Assembly: GCF_001686925.1 (NCBI RefSeq)
Contig: NZ_LVEN01000012.1
Location: forward strand, 62,001-126,000
Reading direction: 5' to 3'
Origin: Flavobacterium piscis
GTDB lineage: Bacteria > Bacteroidota > Bacteroidia > Flavobacteriales > Flavobacteriaceae
DNA: 64,000 nucleotides
Shown in pieces: positions 1 to 7,845 of the stretch. The notes beneath the pieces are model-generated. The model was given only the letters and a program-made list of their open reading frames with translations, did not search any database and was not told the origin of the DNA. The translations under genes and the position numbers were made by a program. Position 1 is the stretch's first letter, and each line of letters opens with the position of its first letter.

Positions 1-54
1 AACAAGCGTACAGAAAGCTAGTGAGCAATAGCCCAGAAAGATATGTTTTTTCAT
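1..54 (-). CDS. Start of a secreted protein, cut by the window edge
   Basis: Eighteen codons are readable on the minus strand from the ATG at 52-54, giving MKKHIFLGYCSLAFCTLV. A basic start followed by a hydrophobic stretch is a signal-peptide or lipoprotein leader. It lies 86 nt downstream of the second thioredoxin-like gene in the same direction, so it is probably the next member of the system 1 operon. The product is unknown because the rest lies outside the window. The reading is inferred from the leader alone and could be a chance frame, although the position and composition fit a real gene well. Confidence 0.55.
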   Translation of the reverse strand, partial: MKKHIFLGYCSLAFCTLV

Positions 55-59
55 TTTTT

Positions 60-135
60 GTGATATTTTTGTTTAGTTTTCAGCCGCAGTTTAAAGTTTG
101 CGCCGAGACTGAGACTGAAAACTGAGACTAGAAGA
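60..135. repeat. CAGT/ACTG-rich intergenic repeat, copy 1
   Basis: The spacer between the first two minus-strand genes is built from repeated GAGACTGAGACTGAAAACTGAGACT-like words, meaning CAGTYTC units on the other strand. The spacer at 1300-1370 has the same character. It does not encode a protein and has no clear hairpin. It appears to be low-complexity intergenic filler of a kind that recurs in this window. Confidence 0.5.
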
Positions 136-140
136 CTTTT

Positions 141-1274
141 TTAAGATTTACTGAAAATTTCTTTTAATTTTGATTGTAGTTCAGCTTCTCTAAGGTTTTT
201 AGCAATGATTTTTCCATCAGGTCCAATTAAGTAATTGGTAGGTACTAATTTTACTCCGTATAAAACGGCAACATCATTTTTCCAGCCTTTTAAATCCGAA
301 ACATGCGTCCAGGTTAATCCGTCTTTTTCGATTGCTTTTTCCCAAAGTTTCTTTTTATCATCTAGCGAAACTCCCAACACATCAAATCCTTTATCGTGAT
401 ATGTTTTGTATGCCAAAACAACATTGGGATTTTCTTTACGACATGGTCCGCACCAGCTTGCCCAGAAATCTACCAAAACATATTTTCCTTTATAATCCGA
501 TAGTTTTACGATTTTTCCGTTTACATCTGTTTGAGAAAAATCTAAAGCTACAGCACCGGGAGCCGTTTTATCATCAAGATCGATGGTCGCTTTTAATTGT
601 TTTCCATAAACTGATTTTTGAATTTCAGGAGATAAAATTCCATAATATTTTTTTACCTGTTCCGGTGTTCCGTAAGATACAATTCGGTCGCTAATTACTA
701 AAGCGGCACCCACTTTATCTTTATTTTTAGTAATATATTTATCTGTAAGATCATCAGCTAAAGTCTGAAGGTCTTTCCATTTTTTATCCATCATGGTTTG
801 CTGTTCCGGTGTTAGTTTTACTTTTCCGTTTTGTTGCAAAGAATCCGATAATTTATAAACAGGTCCGGCAATCGCTTGTATTTTTTTGAATTCATCCTTA
901 TAATACGATTGGTAAATATCGTTTTGAGTTGCTCCTGTAATCTTAGCTTTAAAAATAGAGTCTTTTTTAGCTTCAATTTTAATGTCTTCGTTATCTAATA
1001 ACACTAAGGCGCCATATTCCTGTCCTTTCAATTTTAAGGTATATAATAAAGGCTCATTTACTTTTCCTTCAAATGTAAAGGCTCCCTCTTTTATCTGAGC
1101 AGAATCTACAATTTGTTTGTTCCCTTTTTCATCTGTGTTCTCCAAATAAACAGTTCCTTTATCTAATCCCGAAATTGTCCCGTTGATAGTAAAACCTTCC
1201 TTTTTTGAGCAGGAAGAGATTGTGGTTATAAGTGCTAAAGCGGCTAAACCTGATTTTAAGATTGTACTTTTCAT
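141..1274 (-). CDS. DUF4369-TlpA thioredoxin-like lipoprotein
   Basis: A 377-residue envelope thiol-disulfide oxidoreductase. The N-terminus is a lipoprotein signal (ITTISSC, Cys about 22). A DUF4369-like beta domain follows (about residues 28-120), then a helical linker, and a C-terminal AhpC/TSA-TlpA thioredoxin domain from about residue 240 with the active site WASWCGPCRKE. Family knowledge says such proteins reduce disulfides in the periplasm, but the substrate is unknown. It is the second of two related proteins encoded after the SusC/SusD pair of system 1, 94 nt from its neighbour. The context suggests it acts on material imported by that system, which is inference. The first ATG gives a full lipoprotein signal, so that start is kept. 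Confidence 0.85.
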   Translation of the reverse strand: MKSTILKSGLAALALITTISSCSKKEGFTINGTISGLDKGTVYLENTDEKGNKQIVDSAQIKEGAFTFEGKVNEPLLYTLKLKGQEYGALVLLDNEDIKIEAKKDSIFKAKITGATQNDIYQSYYKDEFKKIQAIAGPVYKLSDSLQQNGKVKLTPEQQTMMDKKWKDLQTLADDLTDKYITKNKDKVGAALVISDRIVSYGTPEQVKKYYGILSPEIQKSVYGKQLKATIDLDDKTAPGAVALDFSQTDVNGKIVKLSDYKGKYVLVDFWASWCGPCRKENPNVVLAYKTYHDKGFDVLGVSLDDKKKLWEKAIEKDGLTWTHVSDLKGWKNDVAVLYGVKLVPTNYLIGPDGKIIAKNLREAELQSKLKEIFSKS

Positions 1275-1294
1275 GTTGTTATTTTTTTTTAGTA

Positions 1295-1370
1295 TTTAGT
1301 GCCAGTATCCAGTCGTAGTTTTTAGTCAGTATTTTACTGATTACTGTCACTGCGACTGTGACTGAGAACT
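1295..1370. repeat. CAGT/ACTG-rich intergenic repeat, copy 2
   Basis: The spacer between the two thioredoxin-like genes again contains many ACTG/CAGT words (CCAGTATCCAGTCGTAG, TACTGATTACTGTCACTGCG, ACTGTGACTGAGAACT). Its composition matches the spacer at 60-135 but is not an exact copy. No coding potential is visible. Confidence 0.5.
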
Positions 1371-2562
1371 ATGATTTTAAAAGTTCTTTCAATTTTTCTT
1401 CTAATGCTTCACCTCGTAAATTGTCGCTGATAATTACACCTTTACTATCAACTAAATAGGTCGCCGGAATGGTTATTACATTAAATGCATTACTTACTTT
1501 ATTGTCATCTAAGAGATTATGCCATGGCATATTTTCCTGTCCTAATGCTTTTTGCCATGCTTTTTGATCTTTATCGATTGAGATACTCAGAATCTCAAAA
1601 CCTTTATCAGCATAAGCTGTATAAGCTGTTTTTAAGCTCGGAATTTCTTTACGACACGGCGCACACCAGCTTGCCCAAAAATCAATTAGAATGTATTTTT
1701 TGCCCGCTATGATATCTTTTACATTAAATCCCTTTCCGTCTTTATCATTCAATGCAAAGTTGGAAACATTTGTTCCTACCAACGATTTAGGATTTACTTC
1801 TTTTTCTACCAATTGTCCGTAGTAACTTTTTTTAGCTATTTCTGAGAATTGTGCAAAAACGGGTTTCTGATCTGGTGTCAAATAACTGTATTGCGTCATC
1901 ATAAAAAACGGTCCCCACCAGGTTGCTTTATGTTTCGAAATCAAATTTTCTGAACTTGACTGTACTTTAGCAAAAAAGGCTTTTTCATCTGCTTCAAATT
2001 TTTTCCATTCCGGAGTATTTCCAATAGAATCCATTTGTTTTTTGTTGCCTGCTGTTCTCGCTTTCGAATATAATTTTGAAAGTTCCTCAGTACCTTTATG
2101 ATACGCAGCGTAATCGTTATTTAACTCTTCTCTAAAAGCAGTTTCTTTTTTGAAATAATCATTTGCTTTTGATCCTGTAATAACTTCGTTTTTGAAGTTG
2201 ATTCTTTGGTCTTCTTTTTTTGAAATTTCAGCTTCGGCAGTTACTTTTATTTTAGCATTTTCGACCAAAACCGGAATAAATCCTTTGCTCTTTGCAAACG
2301 AAATGTAAAATAAACGTGGTTCTTTTAGTTTTCCTGTAAAAGTAAAATTGCCGTTTTTACTTGTCGTTTCGGCAACTGCAGTTTCTGATGAATGTGTTGC
2401 TCCGGGAATTAACTCAATTATGGTTCCGTCTTCCAGACCTTTTATACTTCCTTCAAGGGTATACGATTGCTGAATTGCTTTTTTAGCCTGTGCCTGACTG
2501 GTATACGAAACCAGCGACAAACCCAGACATAATCCGAATATTTTGTATTTAATTGTGTTCAT
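1369..2562 (-). CDS. DUF4369-TlpA thioredoxin-like periplasmic protein
   Basis: A 397-residue paralogue of the downstream neighbour with the same plan. It has a signal peptide ending near TSQAQA with no lipobox, so it is probably soluble in the periplasm. A DUF4369-like domain (about residues 33-125) and a helical middle follow, then a C-terminal TlpA-type thioredoxin domain with WASWCAPCRKE. The presence of one lipid-anchored and one soluble member suggests a division of labour, which is inference. It is the first gene after SusD of system 1. A terminator-like hairpin at 2578-2620 lies between them, so its expression may be lower than that of SusC/D. The cognate substrate cannot be told from sequence. 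Confidence 0.85.
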   Translation of the reverse strand: MNTIKYKIFGLCLGLSLVSYTSQAQAKKAIQQSYTLEGSIKGLEDGTIIELIPGATHSSETAVAETTSKNGNFTFTGKLKEPRLFYISFAKSKGFIPVLVENAKIKVTAEAEISKKEDQRINFKNEVITGSKANDYFKKETAFREELNNDYAAYHKGTEELSKLYSKARTAGNKKQMDSIGNTPEWKKFEADEKAFFAKVQSSSENLISKHKATWWGPFFMMTQYSYLTPDQKPVFAQFSEIAKKSYYGQLVEKEVNPKSLVGTNVSNFALNDKDGKGFNVKDIIAGKKYILIDFWASWCAPCRKEIPSLKTAYTAYADKGFEILSISIDKDQKAWQKALGQENMPWHNLLDDNKVSNAFNVITIPATYLVDSKGVIISDNLRGEALEEKLKELLKS

Positions 2563-2577
2563 TTTTGATTGCTGTTT

Positions 2578-2620
2578 TTAAAAAAAAGCCTCCTTTCGGA
2601 ATTTCTACTCAGGAAGCTTT
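2578..2620 (-). terminator. Hairpin terminator between SusD and TlpA genes
   Basis: On the minus strand AAGCTTCCT (2611-2619) pairs with AGGAGGCTT (2586-2594), with one G-T pair, and is followed by a run of T. It sits right after the SusD stop. It could end most SusC/D transcripts and let a fraction through into the thioredoxin genes. Confidence 0.65.
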
Positions 2621-2627
2621 TGAGGTT

Positions 2628-4034
2628 TTATTTTGCTACATTTTGGGTAATGGTTCCGTTTCCAGGGTTTTTAGTAGCTCCTTGAGGAAATGGCATTGTC
2701 CATAAATGAGATGTTGATGATAAGTTGTAGGTTACTCCTGCATCTACTTTTGTAAAACTTACTTTATAAATACCTTCTGCGTTTAAACGACGTGCATCTG
2801 CAAAAGGAATTAGTGTTAGGATAAGCTCATTATTTTTAGTTTTAAAAATAGCATACAAAGCAGTAGTTTTATCTTCAGTTACAATATCCTGATACGAAGC
2901 AGGAAGTATACGTGTTTTACGAACTGTGTTTAATACGTTTAGTGCATCGCTTATTTGTCCTGCACGAGCCAGACATTCTGCTTTGATCAAATATACTTCG
3001 ACAGTGGTAATTCCTCCATAATTAAAATTACCTGATAATATTCTTCTGTAATATGTTTCTGCTCCAATGGTTCTAATTTTCCAGCGGGACAAGAAACGAC
3101 CATCTCCTGCTTCAAAACGCTGCGCACGTTCTACCGGAATATTATTTTCTGTGGTTAATCCTGCAGTAGAGCCATGACGAAAGGTGTAATTTTCGACATA
3201 ATTATATCCCATAGGCGATGGTGCCGTAATATTAGGATCCGGATTTTCGATGATTGTTTTGTTGGTATTATAATATCCTACCCAGTCATACAATTTATTA
3301 TTTTCAGACAAGGCAAGATCTGCATATTTTAAAGCCTCGGTATAATTATTCATTTGCAAATAAACACGCGCATTTAAAGCATAACCTGCTCCTAAATTAG
3401 GATGCAAAGCAGTTTGAGAAACTTTGGGCAAATAAGGCAATGCTTCTTTTATATCTGCCAATATAAAATCATACAATTCCTGAATATTTACTTGCTTGCT
3501 TGGCGCATTAATATCGGCACTGGTAATTAAAGGAACTGATAATTTTGTAGAAGCTGTAGAGGCTATATAAGTATCTGCGTAGTAATTTACCAGATTATAG
3601 TAGCACATAGCGCGCAGAATCTTTGCTTCTGCCCACACAATTCTTTTTTCTTGTTCCGTTGCTTCTGTTGTTCCTAATGCATTAGTAATAATTAAATTGA
3701 AAGTCGAAATTCCGGCATAGCTTCTGTAATACATAGCTTCATCTGCCTGATTTAATTGTATACGATCAGCAGTTTCATCCCACATATAATTGGCTTTTAC
3801 CAAGCGGTCAGCTGATAATCCGGCTATTGTAACAAATCTATCGTTTAACAGGTTTGAAGCGTGCTCAACAAAAACAGATTGGTTAGTATATTCGTCGCGT
3901 ATAAAAGCTTCAAAATCTGTTAAAGTTGTGGGTACTTTTTTCCCTTTTGGTACATCATCCAAATAACTTTCGCAAGAGGTGAGAGTTAATCCTAATGCCA
4001 ATATCAATAGTGTCTTTTTATATATATTTTTCAT
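2628..4034 (-). CDS. SusD/RagB-family outer-membrane lipoprotein (system 1)
   Basis: A 468-residue surface lipoprotein that caps its SusC partner and captures the ligand. The signal peptide ends in LTLTSCES (lipobox Cys about 21). The SusD-like TPR helices are visible through motifs such as EAKILRAMCYYNLVNYYAD and, near the C-terminus, YLIKAECLARAG with a LNTVRKTR-type repeat. The length is a little short for SusD-like proteins (usually 470-600). The gene starts 17 nt after the SusC stop, as expected for a co-translated pair. No glycosidase or lyase lies nearby, so a polysaccharide ligand is not indicated. The adjacent thioredoxin-like genes point more to a peptide or a redox-related substrate. 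Confidence 0.92.
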   Translation of the reverse strand: MKNIYKKTLLILALGLTLTSCESYLDDVPKGKKVPTTLTDFEAFIRDEYTNQSVFVEHASNLLNDRFVTIAGLSADRLVKANYMWDETADRIQLNQADEAMYYRSYAGISTFNLIITNALGTTEATEQEKRIVWAEAKILRAMCYYNLVNYYADTYIASTASTKLSVPLITSADINAPSKQVNIQELYDFILADIKEALPYLPKVSQTALHPNLGAGYALNARVYLQMNNYTEALKYADLALSENNKLYDWVGYYNTNKTIIENPDPNITAPSPMGYNYVENYTFRHGSTAGLTTENNIPVERAQRFEAGDGRFLSRWKIRTIGAETYYRRILSGNFNYGGITTVEVYLIKAECLARAGQISDALNVLNTVRKTRILPASYQDIVTEDKTTALYAIFKTKNNELILTLIPFADARRLNAEGIYKVSFTKVDAGVTYNLSSTSHLWTMPFPQGATKNPGNGTITQNVAK

Positions 4035-4051
4035 CTTGTTCTCTTTTTAAA

Positions 4052-7000
4052 TTAGAAATTAATATTTACACCAAAAACTAAACTTGGAGATTGAAAGCCA
4101 TTTAAAAGATATTTAGCATCTCTGCTTTTGGCTACTGTAAAAACATTTTCAGCATTCAGATTAAAGCGCACATCTTGCAATTGTATCCTTTTGATAATAT
4201 CCCTTGGCATTTGATAAGCTAATGATACATTGCTTAATCTTATATTCGAAGCATCAAGAATATTGATATTTGCATAACGATAAATATCACGAGAATCTGA
4301 AGTAAAATCAGGATCGTATTCATATACAGCACGAGGAATATTTGTAAAGGCTTCGTCGCCCGGCTGCTGCCAACGGTTTACAATATTTTTGTTTACAGTT
4401 GTTATATCTGTTACATAATCACCTAATGCTCCGGAATAGTTATTGTTTAGCATCGGTAAAAATGTATTTCTAATTTTATGACCTAGTTCATAGATGAAAA
4501 GTGCCGAAAGAGAAAAGTTTTTGTAGTTTACCGAGGTATGAAATGATCCGCTGTGTGTAGGTACGGTTGATCCGTAATCTTTTACGGCATTTAGATCAGA
4601 CGGATTATATTTTACTTTTTCGCCCGCTGCATTATACACCTGAGGTAAGCCTTTCTCATTTAAACCCGCCCATTCATAGCCATAAATAGTATTAAAATCA
4701 TTTCCAACTCTTGGATAGGCCGATGGATAATCTAATTGCAGATAGTAAACAGGGGCTTCAACTTTTACATAATCGACTTTATTTTTGTTATACGCATATA
4801 AAACTGAAGCATCCCATGAAAAAGAAGCAGTTTTTACAATGGTTCCTCTTAAGGTAGTTTCGATACCTTTATTGGTCATTTCACCGTTATTTATTTTATA
4901 AGTAGAAAAACCAAAACCTTCTGTTGGAACTCCGTTACTGTTTGCCAATAAATCTTGTCCTTTTTTGTTGTAAACATCAAAAGTTCCGCTCAATCGATTA
5001 TTAAAGAATGAAAAATCTAAACCTATATTGGTTGTTGTTGTTTTTTCCCACGATAATTCAGGATTTGGTCTTGAATTAATTCCTCCCTGAAGTCCGCCAA
5101 CATTGTTATTAGGATTATAATACGCTGTTAAATAAGGAGCTGAATCTTTGGCAACATTTCCTCCAATACCGTATGAACCGCGAAGTTTTAGGACATTTAT
5201 CCAGTTTACATGAAAAAATGATTCTTTATCAATATTCCATGCCGCACCCGTCGACCAGGTTGGTTTATTTTGATATTTATTATCTGTACCCCAAAGGTTA
5301 GAACGATCCCAACGCAAACTTCCTGTTACAGAATATCGCCTGTCATAGGTATATCCTCCTGTTCCGTAAAATGAAACATAACGATTTACCAATTCACGAT
5401 CTGCTGCAAAATCATTTTGACTCATGTAACCTCCAAAAATAGGACCGTACACTTTAAGCAAATCTACCTGATTTACCGGAGTAAAACTCAACGTTTGTTC
5501 GTCCCAGCCATAGCGTGTATTATCAGTATATTCTACTTTTGTATGGCGTATCTCCATACCCGCAATGGCAGTAAAATCATGTACATTATTAATAGTCTTG
5601 TCAAAATTTAACTGCTGACGAAAGTTGTAAGCATTCGAAAATTGATTGGTTTCTTTTAAGATATCCCCATAAGGCAAATTAAATACGGCTTTATTATTAG
5701 CAATAGTAGCCAGACTGTTTACTGTCGCTCTAACATCATACGATTCTTTTTCTCTTGTAAGGCTTGAACGATCTGCAGCATATTCATATTGAAACATCAC
5801 ATTGTATGTAAATGCTTTATTGAATCTTACGTTAAATTTTGCAAAAGTTCTGTTTAAGAAGTTTTTCCCTTCATCAATATTTCTTCCAAATTCATCCATT
5901 GGCGTAATATCCATGTTATAAAGACCATAAGTCTGCATAGATGCAAGGGTATTAGTGTTGTATCTTGATGCTGATGTCGAAGTAAAGTTAGAACCATCAT
6001 CGTTGACTAATTGATTGTACATTTGATATTTAAACTTTGGATCAAACGGATTATAAGCTTGTGTATTGCTTTTACTGTAATTAGTGTAAGTACCCAAATC
6101 TAAAGTTAACCAGCTCGTAATTTCGGTTGAATTTTTTAAGTTAATACCAACTGATTCATTATCAGAATAACGATCTTCAAATTTATTTCCTTTATACGTC
6201 AATGAGGCATTAAAGCTGTTTGATTCTGTTGCTTTTCCTAAACTTACATTGTGCTGAATAAAGTACTGATCACGTTTTGCATATCTCGCAACGTCATCAT
6301 AATATTTATAACCTTGCGCACCTAGTCCGTTTAGGCGATTATTCATTTCTGTTTGCGAAATATTTCCCGCATAACCATTTAGCAACGTTTGCATACCCTG
6401 GCTGGTGAAAACAGCATTTTGCAATAATGATTTTGCATAAGTACTGGCATTAGCGCCCTGCAAATTAGGATTTCCTGCTGCCCATCCTTTTTCTAAATCA
6501 ATAATATCTCCTGAGTCTGTAAGATTACCAGTGTAATTTCTATAAGGCGTAACGGTTAAATTACTTGAGAACGAAATATTTGTTCTTCCTGCCTTAGCTT
6601 TTTTAGTGGTAATAACCACTACGCCATTAGCTGCGCGTGCACCATAAATAGAGGATGCAGCCGCATCTTTAAGAACCGTAATAGTTTCAATATCTTCTAA
6701 ATTTAAATTAGGTAAATTTTCCTCCAGACTATAATATTGATTGAATTTTGTGCTCTCTATCGGGAAACCATCAATCACGTACAAAGGTGTTGTTAAACCA
6801 TTCATAGAAGTATTTCCACGAATTTTTCCGTTTTGATATCCTACAATACGTCCTTCCAGAATTGAATTTAAACTACCTAAACGCTGTTCCTGAAAATCTT
6901 TGGCTTTCAGGTTCGAGAATGATCCTGTAGATTTTTCAGCCGAAATATTTTGATATCCCGTAGTTAATACTATTTCGCCTAATTCAAGTGTTTCTTCTTT

Positions 7001-7624
7001 AAGCACCACATTAATAACGGCTCTACCTGCTACTTTTATTTCTTGTCGTACATACCCTAAATAAGCAAAAGCTAAAGTTGTTTCGCTACCAACGGTAATA
7101 ATTTGATAATCACCATTAAAATCTGTCTGAACTCCATTTCCCGAGCCATTATCAGAAATTGCTGCTCCTACTAACGGAATTCCTTTTTCATCCGTTACCT
7201 TACCTTTTACAATAAAATCTGCAACTGGTTTTTCAGGAACAGCCTTTACGGCTTCTGATGTTTTTTTAGGCGTTAAAATAATATGAGATCCTGAAATTTT
7301 ATAATCAGTTCCCGTATTTTTAAAGATCGTATTTAGAATCGTTTCTATAGAAACATCATTCAGCCTAACGTCTATTTTTCGATCTAAATCTACCGATCTT
7401 ACATTATAAACAAATCTATAATCTGTAGTATATTCCAGTTTCTCAATGACTTTTCCAACGGTCATGTCACTGGCATTCAATGACATTTTTGCTTTCTGAG
7501 AATACGAAACTCCCGCCTGCATAACTGTCAGTGTGGTAAATAAAAATAGTGTGGTCAATTTCATCTTCAAATCAAATTTCAAAAAAGGCCTGTCGAACCT
7601 GATTTTGTTCAATACTTTTTTCAT
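4052..7624 (-). CDS. SusC/RagA-family TonB-dependent transporter with STN domain (system 1)
   Basis: A 1190-residue outer-membrane transporter. A basic leader and hydrophobic segment (signal peptide to about residue 43) are followed by an STN domain (about 45-118, AKMSLNASDMTVGKVIEKLE), a carboxypeptidase-D-like beta domain (about 138-212, VKGKVTDEKGIPLVGA), a TonB-dependent plug (about 225-340, with VLKDAAASSIYGARAANGVV) and a 22-strand barrel ending in the aromatic C-terminus VFGVNINF. The STN domain is the known hallmark of receptors that signal to a FecR anti-sigma factor, and such a gene lies just upstream. An alternative start at residue 21 would give a shorter leader. The long basic leader is common in this family, so the first ATG is kept. 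Confidence 0.93.
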   Translation of the reverse strand: MKKVLNKIRFDRPFLKFDLKMKLTTLFLFTTLTVMQAGVSYSQKAKMSLNASDMTVGKVIEKLEYTTDYRFVYNVRSVDLDRKIDVRLNDVSIETILNTIFKNTGTDYKISGSHIILTPKKTSEAVKAVPEKPVADFIVKGKVTDEKGIPLVGAAISDNGSGNGVQTDFNGDYQIITVGSETTLAFAYLGYVRQEIKVAGRAVINVVLKEETLELGEIVLTTGYQNISAEKSTGSFSNLKAKDFQEQRLGSLNSILEGRIVGYQNGKIRGNTSMNGLTTPLYVIDGFPIESTKFNQYYSLEENLPNLNLEDIETITVLKDAAASSIYGARAANGVVVITTKKAKAGRTNISFSSNLTVTPYRNYTGNLTDSGDIIDLEKGWAAGNPNLQGANASTYAKSLLQNAVFTSQGMQTLLNGYAGNISQTEMNNRLNGLGAQGYKYYDDVARYAKRDQYFIQHNVSLGKATESNSFNASLTYKGNKFEDRYSDNESVGINLKNSTEITSWLTLDLGTYTNYSKSNTQAYNPFDPKFKYQMYNQLVNDDGSNFTSTSASRYNTNTLASMQTYGLYNMDITPMDEFGRNIDEGKNFLNRTFAKFNVRFNKAFTYNVMFQYEYAADRSSLTREKESYDVRATVNSLATIANNKAVFNLPYGDILKETNQFSNAYNFRQQLNFDKTINNVHDFTAIAGMEIRHTKVEYTDNTRYGWDEQTLSFTPVNQVDLLKVYGPIFGGYMSQNDFAADRELVNRYVSFYGTGGYTYDRRYSVTGSLRWDRSNLWGTDNKYQNKPTWSTGAAWNIDKESFFHVNWINVLKLRGSYGIGGNVAKDSAPYLTAYYNPNNNVGGLQGGINSRPNPELSWEKTTTTNIGLDFSFFNNRLSGTFDVYNKKGQDLLANSNGVPTEGFGFSTYKINNGEMTNKGIETTLRGTIVKTASFSWDASVLYAYNKNKVDYVKVEAPVYYLQLDYPSAYPRVGNDFNTIYGYEWAGLNEKGLPQVYNAAGEKVKYNPSDLNAVKDYGSTVPTHSGSFHTSVNYKNFSLSALFIYELGHKIRNTFLPMLNNNYSGALGDYVTDITTVNKNIVNRWQQPGDEAFTNIPRAVYEYDPDFTSDSRDIYRYANINILDASNIRLSNVSLAYQMPRDIIKRIQLQDVRFNLNAENVFTVAKSRDAKYLLNGFQSPSLVFGVNINF

Positions 7625-7631
7625 ACTTTTA
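7604..7631 (+). promoter_or_regulatory. Weak candidate antisense promoter over the susC start (system 1)
   Basis: On the plus strand TTTG (7604-7607) is followed after 16 nt by TACTTTTA (7624-7631), one mismatch from the Bacteroidota -7 consensus TAnnTTTG. The -7 begins on the last base of the antisense start codon CAT, the same place as the stronger system 2 site. Transcription from here would run into the hairpin at 7679-7713. Confidence 0.25.
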
Positions 7632-7637
7632 AATGTT

Positions 7638-7713
7638 TTTAATTGTGGTTGGTTAGTGTACTGATCGCATTTTATTCTACCGGAAAATGTTGGCGCATTT
7701 TCCGGTTTTTTTT
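7638..7713 (+). ncRNA. Predicted antisense RNA to the susC leader (system 1)
   Basis: This is a predicted RNA of about 76 nt, transcribed opposite to the FecR-SusC operon. It would start near 7638 from a weak promoter at 7604-7631 and end at the 7679-7713 hairpin. The 3' end is well supported by sequence and the 5' end is a guess. It would be complementary to the mRNA leader just before the susC start, the arrangement described for DonS-type RNAs in Bacteroides polysaccharide loci. Confidence 0.3.
7679..7713 (+). terminator. Plus-strand intrinsic terminator in the FecR-SusC gap (system 1)
   Basis: ACCGGAAAATG (7679-7689) pairs perfectly with CATTTTCCGGT (7696-7706) across a 6-nt loop and is followed by eight T on the plus strand. 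Both neighbouring genes run on the minus strand, so as a terminator it faces the wrong way for them. On the minus strand it has A's before it and no T-run after it. Confidence 0.7.
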
Positions 7714-7754
7714 CTAAATAACGATCCTTGTTTTGTGGATGTTTTGTTACATAG

Positions 7755-7845
7755 GCGTTTTTTATTTTAGATTCTGGATTTTAGATTTTAGATTTTTTTT
7801 GTCTATTCTATTCTCTTGCTTCTTTATTCTATTCTCTTTACTTAA
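7755..7845. repeat. Low-complexity intergenic words (AATCTAAAAT and GAATAGAATAAAG types)
   Basis: The stretch between FecR and SusC holds repeated TTTTAGATTTTAGATTTT words, then TCTATTCTATTCTCTTGCTTC and TTTATTCTATTCTC. The second type recurs at 10015-10078. It has no coding potential and belongs to the dispersed intergenic repeats of this genome. Confidence 0.5.
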
